Source: Neocallimastix lanati (nom. inval.)
Taxonomy: Eukaryota > Neocallimastigomycota > Neocallimastigomycetes > Neocallimastigales > Neocallimastigaceae
NCBI GenBank assembly: GCA_016946835.1
Contig: JACVTC010000023.1
Span: 1,112,501-1,176,500, forward strand
Length of the DNA: 64,000 nt
Direction: 5' to 3'
This document shows, in pieces, positions 43,628 to 55,100 of this stretch (position 1 is its first letter; each line of letters begins with the position of its first letter). A program made the translations under genes and the position numbers. The notes below the pieces were generated by a model. That model saw only the letters and a list, made by a program, of their open reading frames with translations, did not search any database and was not told the DNA's origin.

Positions 43628-46600
43628 TAATATAATGATATATAATGAATTATTACAATATTTAATTAAAAATGTTTCTGATCCAAACATCAAAACAGAA
43701 TTAGATAAATAAATACTCATTGATATTATAATAAAACTCCTTTAATTAATGCACTTCCCGATTTGAAAATAGTCCAATATCTGGTTGAACATGGAGCAAA
43801 TATTAATAAACCAAATCATTTTGGATAAATACCAATAATAGTTGCTTGCAAAATAATGGTTATTTAGAGGTAGTAAAATATTTATTAGATAATAATGTTA
43901 ATATTCATTCCTTTGATAAATTTAATATACTAGCATTAAGAGTGACCATTTAAAATAATCACTGGGAAATCATGGATCTACCTCCCCCTTTTAATATTAT
44001 TATTAAAATTTTATTAATATTTTGAAATTTCAAAAGGCATTATTTTCACAGGCAATAATAACCCATTATTTCCTATATTACTATATCAATTAATATTGAT
44101 ATTGGAATTATTTTTGATTAAATATTTAATAAATTCTAAATCATTTTGCCAATAAAAATAGAATTTCCTAATTTGTCTTTTTGATTAATAGTAACTCCTT
44201 TTTCAATTAAATATTTACTAATTAGTATTTTTTATTTTTATAAGCATAAATAAGTACAGATCAATCCTATTTATTAATTCGATTAATATCTATTTTTTGG
44301 TTAATTAAATATTTCATTATTTCAATATTCATATTATTATTTTTACATGATATCAATATTAATCATCAAAATAACGAAGAATATTCGATTCTAATAAAAT
44401 GATGCGAAAATAATAATATTGAAGTCGTAAAATTACTTATTGAATCAAGGAGTAAGTGTTAATCAACAGCTTAATAAAAATTAAATATAATTAGGATGGA
44501 TTAGTCATTGCGGTTAAAAATAATAATTTAGAAATTATTAAAATATATAAATGACTATGATACGGACGTCAATAATTATCGAAACTATAATAAGGAAACA
44601 CTTTTATATGAAAGTATGCCAAAATAATCAGAAAGAAATTATGAAATATTTAAATATTTAATTGAATCAAGAGGAAATTTTGAAATTCGACATGATTACT
44701 TCAAGAAACCACGTCTTATGATGGGATATGAATAAGGTAATTTTTAAAATTGTACAATATTTAATTAATCATGGCATAAAGATTGATAGTAAAGATGCTA
44801 AAAAGAGAACAGCATTAATGTACGCATGTAAAAATGAAAATTATGATATCGTGAAATATTTAATAGAACATGGAACAAATATAAATAATATTAGTAGATA
44901 CGAATTAATAGAATTATTATTTGCATGTGAAAGTGGAAATGATAAAATTACTAAATTATTAATAGATAAAAATTCAATTATTAATATTAAAGGAAAATAT
45001 GGAGAAACAGAATTAATTAAGGGATGTAAAAATAATAATTAAAAATCGTTAAATATTTGATTAAATATAGTTCAGGAATGAATAGTATTAATATTAATGG
45101 AAAAAAATAATTCAAGACATACAGGATTAATGCTTGCGAGTGAGAATGGAAATATAGAAATGGTACAATATTCAGTAAAGCATGGAGCAGATATTCATCA
45201 CTGTGATGATTTTGGACCACAAGCATTAAAGTTTAGTTGTAAATGTAATAATGTTAAAGATGTAAACTATCTACTTTATCATGGAACTAATATTAATAAA
45301 GGTTCAAAAAATAGAAATACATCATTAATGATTACATATAAACATAATCATATTGAAATTGTTAAGTATTTAATAAAACAAGGAGTAGATATTAATATTT
45401 GTGAGATCAAAAGAAGTACAGCATTAGTTAAAAGTATATTAAAAAAATATTTTGAAAATAAGTATATATGTAATAGAAAATGAAAGAAATATTAATATTT
45501 ATGAAATTTTCCAAACTTTATTCATAACACATGCCATTCAAATTAAAAATCTTGAATTAATTCAATATATCGAGGATAATAATTTAATTGTGAAAAGCAA
45601 TGCAAATTGTATAATTAAAGGATTAATTGATGCTTTTATAAATAATGACTTTAGTTTGGTACGTTATATGTTTGAAAATGGTGCAAATATTAATATTATT
45701 GATGATAGTAATAAATCAGCATTAATATATACTTGTGAAAATATAAAATGATGAAATAATAAAGTATTTAATAGATAATCGTGCTAATTCAGTTGATAAA
45801 TATGAAAAATCCCCCTTGTGTCATTTATTAAATGCAATTCAAGAAAAATTATTTAGAGGTTCAATCAAGTTTGAAGAAAATGAAAATATAAATAAAAAAA
45901 AAATATTCGAAATTTTAAAGTTTTCATTAGAAAATGGTGCTGATGTTAATTTAAGAAATAATTTTGGTGAGTCATTCTTGATGAAAGCATGTCAGACAAG
46001 TAATTTTGAAATAGCCTAATAATTAATTGGCAACCAAATAAATATAAATATGGTAACTCAGCATTTCCGAAAATTCTCTACTAATTACATATAAACATAA
46101 TAACCTAAGAAATTGCAAAGTATTTAATTCGAAAAGATGCTGTTAGAAATATAAAGAATGATATCATTATGCAACATTAATGTATGCTTGTGAAAATGGT
46201 AATTTCAAATTAATGGAATTTTTTAGTTCGAGGAGATGATTTATTTAGATGGAAATTGAGCATTAAAAATTGTCTTTCAACATAGAAATTAGGAAATTTT
46301 AAAAATTTTAATTGAACATAGAGTAGACATAGATGCACTATATAATTGTAATTATCAAGAATTATTTTTATCTAATGAACAAGTTGATATAGAAATATCA
46401 AAATACTTAATGAACATAATATTGATATTAATAAAAAGGATGAATCAGGTTCAACGGCATTACTATGCTTGTCATACTAACAAATTAAATACAATCAAAA
46501 ATTTAATTAATCATAAGTAGATCCTAATGTAACAAATAATAATTGTAAATCAGCACTTATGCCGGCTTCTGAAACAGGAAATATTGGAATTATTAAATAT

Positions 46601-47160
46601 TGAATTGAAAACAAAGCAGATGTTAATATTCAAGATATTAATTACTACTTGGCAATCGCATATGCATATAAGAATTCAAATTATGAAATAGTTAATTATT
46701 TAACTAATTTCAATAATTATTAATTAAATGAAAGATATACAGTTTTTGTAATTCCATTTAATGATCTAAAAATATTTATAACCTTTTATTATTAAATATT
46801 CAATTGATACTATTACTTCAAAAAAAAATTTTTTTGGTGCTTTTTTTTTTAATGAAAATGACCAAAGATAATATCAAAATGAATCAATTATATAAAATAA
46901 TGAAAATGAATAATACTAAAGAGTTTCTAGCTAATGTAGAAATTGATATAATTATCAAATAATGCTTAAAAAAATTTTTTTTGGTTATTTAAATACTTTA
47001 TAGAACAAAATAAGGATATTAATATAAATCATTCTGACAATTTAGGAAGGTGTCCATTAATAATTGCTTGTGAAAAGGGAAATTTAGAATTGGTTGAATT
47101 GTTAATAAAACATGGAGAAGATGCAAAAAAAAAAAAAAAAAAAAAAAAAAAAGATATTGT
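43628..47160 (+). pseudogene. Decayed ankyrin-repeat gene, tandem relative of the intact gene at 49139
   Basis: Ankyrin repeats appear in pieces in all three frames, broken by many stops and frameshifts. They run in the same order as the downstream intact protein. The stretch near 43735-43830 (TPLINALPDLKIVQYLVEHG) matches intact TPLINAFPDIELVKYLVGNG near 50908. About 44728-45483 matches intact 52740-53430, including IINIKGKYGETELIKGCK against IINVKGKHGETELIKACK. About 45500-45750 matches 53480-53700 (NNLIVKSNAN against NNLIVKNNAN). About 46560-46780 matches 54540-54740. The part equivalent to the first 565 residues or so is absent. A segment at about 43985-44350 is inverted. A 26-nt poly-A tract interrupts the 3' end near 47126. 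Confidence 0.85.
43985..44350 (-). pseudogene. Inverted ankyrin segment inside the decayed ankyrin gene
   Basis: Only the minus strand of this segment encodes ankyrin-like sequence: IEIMKYLINQKIDINRINK, then LVKYLIEKGVTINQKDKLGN, then FIKYLIKNNSNININ. The flanking pseudogene reads on the plus strand. Stops are frequent, as in the rest of the relic. Confidence 0.7.
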
Positions 47161-47319
47161 AAAGTGCTTAATAAATAATGAAACAAATCCATTTTTAATA
47201 TACAAACTATATAAGTCTGCTTAAACTATAATAATAAATTTAATATACAACATAACTGATATAAATAAATTATAAATCAATATATATTTAACTAATAATC
47301 ATATAAATTATAATTTTAT

Positions 47320-47600
47320 GTAAAAAATTAATAGAATTAGTGACGATATTAATACTAATAAATATGGAACTTTGTTATTAATGAAAGTATGTGAGGAGCG
47401 TCATTTTTTAAAAATTAAATATTTAGTAGACAATGTTTCTTATGCTAAATATCATAATAATTTTAATGATATACCATTAATTTATGCATTCGAACAAGGA
47501 AATATCGATATTATTAAACGTTTAGTGGAATACGGAGAAAAATTAATGCTTATAATAACTGTAAAGAAAATGCCTTGATTATAGCTCATAATCATGTATA
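47320..47600 (+). pseudogene. Separate ankyrin-repeat fragment
   Basis: About two and a half ankyrin repeats (GTLLLMKVCEERHFLKIKYL, then DIPLIYAFEQGNIDIIKRLV) end in a frameshift near 47545. The best match within the intact gene is near 51245-51500 (GYTLLMKVCIKGNLNSVKYL). That lies upstream of where the preceding relic left off, so this piece breaks collinearity. Confidence 0.7.
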
Positions 47601-48152
47601 TTATTCTATTATAATTTTTTTTAATAAGAAAAAAAACAAAAAATTAATAAAATAAATAATAATATATATAAGAAAAATCAATGAATGATATTAAATATAT
47701 TAAATATTAAATTATAGTATATATATTAAATAAATTAAAAAATTTCTTTTAATATCATTTAAAAAAAGATATTTTATAACTAATTTTACAATTGAATACC
47801 AATATATTATATTTATATATATATCTATTTAATATAATAAAAAATAAATTAAATACTATAATATGTATTTAATATTTAGAGTTTAATTATTTATATATAT
47901 AAATATATATATTTTTTTTTAAAAAAAATTTAATATAATTTTTTAATTTATCCTATTTTTAATAACTTTTTTTTTTTTTTCCATTATAATTATCCATTCA
48001 TACATTCATTACTAATACTTCGTTAAAAAATTGAGGATAAGTAAATTTCATAATATATAAATGTTGATATCAATCATCAAATATATGAACATTTCATAAT
48101 AATAATAATAAAAATAATAATAATATTATTATCATTATTAATATTATTATTA
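47601..48152. other. AT-rich intergenic DNA
   Basis: No gene recognised between the ankyrin fragment and the SINE-like element. An (ATT)n-like tract directly precedes the element. Confidence 0.5.
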
Positions 48153-48605
48153 TGCCATGTTGGTCCAGTCGGTTAGAACAATACAGGTTACTATAGTGGC
48201 CGGATTTGAATCCCCGACATAGCGTTAATTAAGTAGTTTTCTATCCCGGAGTATCATGCAACCACAGTGGTATCCAAAAAGTTTTCCCTTGGCTTCTTAT
48301 TCATCCAACCCTAATATTACTCTACGACTTAATTATAGACCTTGATGATGTCTCCGGTTAATTCTATAGGAATTAGGCGGGACAAATTCCAATACGCTAA
48401 TGATAACACCTACTGAAGGGAGTGAATGGTTCCTGTTCTTATGCTGGTAGTCAATGGAGATATATATAGGAATGTTTAAGGAATTCAGCTCAGAGCAGAC
48501 GTGTAACGACGTATTGTGAGCGACGACACCGTACTGGATGCAATATATCATCACTCTTACAGTAATTACAATTGAGATACTAATGGGTGATAGGTACTCA
48601 TATGT
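48153..48605 (+). mobile_element. tRNA-derived SINE-like element, copy 2, with longer tail
   Basis: The first 24 bases (TGCCATGTTGGTCCAGTCGG and on) are identical to copy 1 read on its own strand. The A box TGGTCCAGTCG is at 48161-48171. The B box has decayed to GATTTGAATCC at 48203-48213. The body also aligns: TTTCTATCCCGGAGTATCAT in this copy against TTTCTATCCTGGGATATCAT in copy 1, then ACCACA and TTTTCCCT. Unlike copy 1, mixed-composition sequence continues another 300 bp or so to about 48600. That may be a fuller tail, or a second element. The element sits between the ankyrin relics and the intact ankyrin gene. A short minus-strand frame within it (48333-48554) is not a gene. Confidence 0.72.
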
Positions 48606-48965
48606 ATAATATGTATTTTATTATTATTATTATTATTATTATTTAATTACAATATTTAATAATATTTTCCTATTGGTAAATTATTTATTCATTTTTATAT
48701 TACTATTAGTATTCATTATTTCTATTGTTAAAAAATTGTGAATAAGTAAATATAATAATTTATAAATAATATATAAATTTATATAAACATTGATCATCAA
48801 ACATTTCAATATTAACACGTCATATTAATATAATTAATTATTTATTTATTTATATATTTTATATTTATTTATTTTTATATTACAATATTTAAATTTTAAA
48901 CTTTATTTTATAAATATTTCAATAGCTTTTCCAATTTTGACAATTATTTATTTTTTTCATTTATA

Positions 48966-49021
<56 letters not shown>

Positions 49022-49138
49022 TATTATTTATTTATTTATCTATCAAAATAATATTTGCATATAATTGTAAATTAATGTCTATTATAGCATAATTAAACAA
49101 TATTATTCTTTATTTGAGATTTAGTTATTTCAATAGCA
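48606..49138. promoter_or_regulatory. 5' flank of the intact ankyrin gene
   Basis: A/T sequence with a poly-T run of about 38 nt at 48981-49019. It should contain the promoter of the ankyrin gene, but no specific site can be named. Confidence 0.35.
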
Positions 49139-52100
49139 ATGGAAATTATGGAAATTCAAAATTTGAAAGAAAATGTTAACATTTCTGAAATTAAAAAAAT
49201 TTTAATTCAAGAAGAAGCAGATGTATTAAACAATTTAAAAACTTTTTTAAACAACAATAAAAATTCTTTTGAAATTGACGATTTAAATTCTTCTAATTTT
49301 GATTTATTGGTGTATACTATTAAAAATAATTGTTCATTATCTGTAATAGAATATTTAATATCAAATTGTAAAAAATATAAGACTTGTTTGAATTATGAAA
49401 CTAAACAAAATGAAGTTCCATTATTCATTGCATTTGAAAAGGCAATTCCAAAACAAAAAGAAAACTTTGAAAATGAAAAAGAAAGTAAAACAAAGAAATC
49501 GTTCTTTTTAAATAGTCAATCAATTAAAATATTTAACTTATTAGAAGAATATGGTGCTGATATTAATTTTTGTAATAGGAAAGGAGAGAACTTATTAATA
49601 TACATTTATAATAAGGAGCTGCTGAATGTAGATATTTTTAAATTGTTGTATAATAAAAATTTGGATATTAATTATTTCTTAGAAAGATTATATATAGCTT
49701 CAACTGAAGATGAATTTGACGAAGAATTACTAGATAACATTCAAATTACAAATAAAAGCAGTACTAATAATAAAGAGAACTTTAATAAATATTTAAAAAT
49801 TGCAATAAATGAATATCATAAACGTATAAATAAATTCGTATTGATATTGATTCATAATTCTAAAAATAAGACAAGAATAAGTAAAAAACAATTTAAAAAA
49901 ATGTATAATGAATACGTTCAAGATATAATTATTAAAATTCCATTTAATTATTTATATGATTTAGTTATTGAAGGTCAAGATAGTAAAATTGAATATTTAC
50001 TTGAAAATAATATTAAAATATATTGTAATAACTTTTCTAAAAAAGTTAAAGTAACGAATAATATCGAAATTATAGAATATTTAAAAAATTTTAATGCTGA
50101 TGGAAATATCTATAATCGATACTTGAATACTGAGGAAATATTAAGTTCTTGTTTTTATGATGAGGATTATGAAATATTAGATTTTTTAGTTAAGCAGGGT
50201 GTTGATTTTGATAAATATGATAAAAATGATTATTATTCCAAACCACTTTTCGCAAATGAATGTGAAAATAATAATACTGAATCTATTAGGTATTTAACTG
50301 AACATGGTGCAAATATTAATATAAAAGATAATTATGAAGGAAAATCTGGTTTAATGCTTTTAATTAATAATTATGATTATTATGAAATTGATTGTATGGA
50401 TGAAATAAAATATTTATTAGATCATGGAGTTGATTTTTTCAATGATAAAATTGTTTGTAGTAATGAAGAAGAAAAGGAAGATTTTTATAAATATTTAATT
50501 GAGTACGGTGCCAATATCTATTCCGAATTAAAAAGTAACCAAATTTATTATCTAAAAAGTAAATATTTAATTGATTATAGTACCTATTTTAACCCAAAAG
50601 ATTTATGTGCACCATTTGAATCTTATGTCAGATCCGGAGATATAGAAATAATTAAGTATCTCGTTAAGAAATATAAAACTGCTAATTTAATTGATGAAGG
50701 GAATAAAACTTTATTGCAAATGGCCTACAATGAAGGAAATAATGAATTAGTTCAGTATTTAATTGAGAATGGTGCTGACTTTAATATAAAATCTGATGTA
50801 GGGGAACCTATCCTTATGACAGCCTGCCGTAATAAAGATATGAAAATGGTTAAATATCTAATAGAAAATGGAGCTGACCCCAATATAACAGCTGAAAACA
50901 GTGGTACACCATTAATAAATGCTTTCCCTGATATAGAATTAGTGAAGTATTTAGTAGGAAATGGTGCAGATATTAATCAGCCAGATCATTATGGGTCGAC
51001 GCCTATCATGATTGCATGTAAAGAAGGATATATAGAAATTGTTAAATATTTATTAAATAATAACGTCAATATTAGTATTTATAATAAAATGGATAAATCA
51101 TTAATCAAAGTAGCACAAGAATATAATCGTTATGAAATTATTAGTCTTTTTGAAAATCATAAAAGTTTTATTAATCATTATTCTGGTTGTAAGAATGACA
51201 ATGAATTAATTAATAGATGTTTATTGGAAGGTCCAGAAGTTATTCAAAAGTTAATAGGAAATGACAATAATAAGATAAATGAAGTTGACGATTATGGTTA
51301 TACATTATTAATGAAAGTTTGTATTAAAGGAAATCTTAATAGTGTAAAGTATCTTGTAGAACATGGAGCAGACAAAGATAAATTCAATAATTCATCTTAT
51401 ACCGCCTTAATGTTTGCTATCGATAATAACCATCCCGAAATAGCAAAATATCTCATAGAAACAAAGGCCTCTATTAATAATAAATCTATCTTTGGTATAA
51501 CTGAACTGATGATGGCTTGTAAGTCTGGAAATTATGAATTAGTAAAATGTTTAATTGAAAATGGAGCCGACGTCAATCTAATAAGTATTTATGGCTATAC
51601 TGCATTAATGTTTGCATGTGAAAGGGGTCATTTTGAAATTGTTCAATATCTTGTAGAACATAATGCGAATATCAGTATTATTAATAATATGGGATATACA
51701 GCATTTTTATATGCTTGTCAGCATGATAATCTTGAGATGATTCAATATTTAATAAAACATGGAAGTGACATTAATATTACTTCAAAAAGTAATAATTCTG
51801 CATTAATGATTGCTTGTAAAAATAATAATATTAATGTAATAAATTATCTTATTGAACAAGGTGCCGATATTAAATATATAGATAAAACTACTGGATATTC
51901 ACCATTTATTTATGCATGCATCAATAAAAATTTACCAATTATAAAATATTTTGTAGAACACGACGTACAAATAGATCAAAAATATAACAATGGTAATTCT
52001 GCTTTATTAAATGCTTGCAAAGAAAATGATTTAGAACTTGTTAAATATTTAATTGTTCATGGAGCGGACATAAATCAATTTAATGATAGTTTTTTAACAG

Positions 52101-55100
52101 CATTAATTATAGCATGTGATAATAACAATTTTAATATGGTAAAATATTTAATTGATGAAGGAGCTGATATTGATTATCAATATCAAGATGAATATTCAGC
52201 TTTAATGAAAGCATGTGAAAATAATAATCTTGAACTTGCTCAATTTCTTTTAAATCATGGAGCTACTATTAACAATAAATATAATAATAATGCATTAATT
52301 ATAGCATGTAATAATAATAATATAGAATTGGTGAAAACTTTAATTAATTATGGTGCTGATGTAAATGTTTTTTGTGATAACAATAATGAAACTGTATTAA
52401 TGAAGGTCTGTAAAAATAATCAAATTGAATTGGTTAAATGTATAATATATCACGGTGCTAATGTTAATAAACAGTCAAAAATTGGTAACACTGCTTTAAT
52501 TTATGCCTGTGAAAACAATAATTTTGATATTGTAAAAATATTAGTCGAAAATAATGCTAATATTAATAAATATAATAGATATGGTATTACAGCCCTTCTT
52601 AAGGCCTGTGAAAATAATAATTATGAAATACTAGAATATTTAATAAAAGCTGGTGGTAAAATTGAAGTTCAACATAATGAAGATAAATTTAAGAAAACAC
52701 TCTTAATGATGATGTGTGAACAAGGTAATCTAAATATGGTTAAGTGTTTAGTGAAACATGGTGCTGAAATTAATGCAAAAGATGATAAAGAAAGAACACC
52801 TCTGATGTACGCTTGTCAAATGGGTCATGAAGCGGTCGCTAAATATTTGGTAGAAGAGTGTGAAGCAGATATTAATATAGTAAGTAAGTATGGATTAACG
52901 GCTTTATCTTGTGCATGTGAAAGTGGTAATGAACAAATTGTAGAATTATTATTAAATCATATATCAATTATTAATGTAAAAGGTAAACATGGAGAAACTG
53001 AATTAATAAAAGCTTGTAAAAGTAATAAATTCACAATTGTAAAACGTTTAATTGATTATAAAGCTGAAATCAATATGACTGATAATGCAGGAAATACAGG
53101 ATTAATGAGAGCCTGCGAGAATGGGAATGAAGATATAGTACAATACCTAATTAAACATGGTGCTGATGTAGAATGTTTAAATGATTTCGGCTATCAGTCG
53201 TTAATGTTTGCATGTAAAAGTAATAACGTTAAAATTTTGGAATGTTTAATGAATAATGGATTAAATATTAATGCTCATGCTAAAGATGGAGTTACTGCAT
53301 TAATGATTGCAAGTGAATATAATCAACTGGAAGTTGTTAAATACTTAATTAATAAAGGAGCTAATATTAATGATTGTGATATTAAGAGAAGAACAGCTTT
53401 AATGAAAGCATTTATTAAAGGAAATTATGAAGTTAGTAAATATTTAATTGAAAATGAAGCTAACCTTAATACATATGATATTTATCAAACTTCAGCAATG
53501 ACATATGCTATTAAAACCAATAATCCCGATTTAATTAATTATCTCAAAGCAAATAATTTGATTGTGAAAAATAATGCCAATTATAATGTGGAAGGATTAA
53601 TAATTGCTTGTGCTAACAACGACTTTGAAATGGTACAATATTTGATTGAACATGGTGCCAATGTCAATACAACTGACAATACTTGGAAAAAGAAATCTGC
53701 TTTAATGTATGCGTGCGAAAAAGCAAATGTTCCGATGGTTAAATATTTAATCGATAATGGTGCTAGTGTTAATTTATTTGATGTCTATAATGCTACTGCA
53801 TTAAACAATTTAATAGATGCTTATGATCCTCGTAATAATCATTATATCAAAGATGATAAATGTAAAGATGTCTTTGAAATTATTAAATATTTAATTGAAA
53901 ATGGAGCAGATCATAGTTTCTCTAATAATTATGGTTTAACCCTTTTAATGTTTGCCTGTAAATTTAACAATTTAAAGTTGGTAAAGTATTTAATAGATAA
54001 GGAAGTTGATATTAACGCCGAAGATAATATGAATAATACAGCTTTAATTATAGCTTGTGCCAATAATAATTATGAAATGGCTAAATATTTGTTAGATCAT
54101 GGAGCAATAACAGATACAATGACAGCTTATAGATATACCGCTTTAAAATTTGCTTGCCGTAACAATAATTTCAATTTAGTAAAATTATTAGTAGAAGGTT
54201 TCAATATAGGAATACTAAATGAAACAGAATCTTTCATAATGGCATTTGAAAATAAAAATATTGAAATTCTAAAATTTTTAAATGAACATGGTGTCGAGGT
54301 TAGCTGCCTCAACGAAACAGATTATCAACCAGTATTTTTAGCTGATAATGAAATGAACTATGCTATTGCTAATTTCTTAATAGAACAAGGTATTAATATT
54401 AACAAACAAGATGAATCTGGAAATACCCCATTGATATATGCTTGTATTGGAAATAAAATAGAATTAATAGAAAAATTAATATGTCATCAAATAGATATTG
54501 ATACCCAAAACCAAGATGGAAAAACTGCATTAATGTCTGCTTGTCAAAATGGAAATTTAGAGATAGTAAGGATGCTTGTGGAGCATCAGGCCACGGTTAA
54601 TCTTCGAGATAATAATGGCTATTCGGCTATTGCTTTTGCCTATGAAGAGTCCAACTATGACATTGTACACTATTTAATGGATAAGATGAACGATCAAGAT
54701 ATAGAAGAAGGTTATCATATTTTTACCCTTCCACTTCAACCTTATAATCATAATCTCTGTTGTGACATTAACAAGTTTGCCGATAGTATTAAAATATCAG
54801 AAAAATATGGAATAATGTTCTCTGTTAATATAAATAAATCAACTGATTCCATTATAAAGGAATGGATAAGGAATTTAAAAGAAAAAAATATAACTCCTAT
54901 AACATCAGAAAGGGATAAAGACTTATTGATTAAAATTAGTAGTAAGGGAAATTTAAATTTTATTCAATATATATTAAAATATGATAACAAAATTGATATA
55001 AATCATTATGATGACGAAGGAAATTCAGCATTTTCCATTGCTTGTGAAAAGAATCTACTGAATATAGTCAAGTATTTAATAGAACAAGGAATTGATGTAA

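Noticed and set aside
48333-48554. 73-residue minus-strand open frame with normal-looking composition
   Set aside because: It lies within the SINE-like element and lacks any recognised domain. The GC-richer composition of the element explains the absence of stops.
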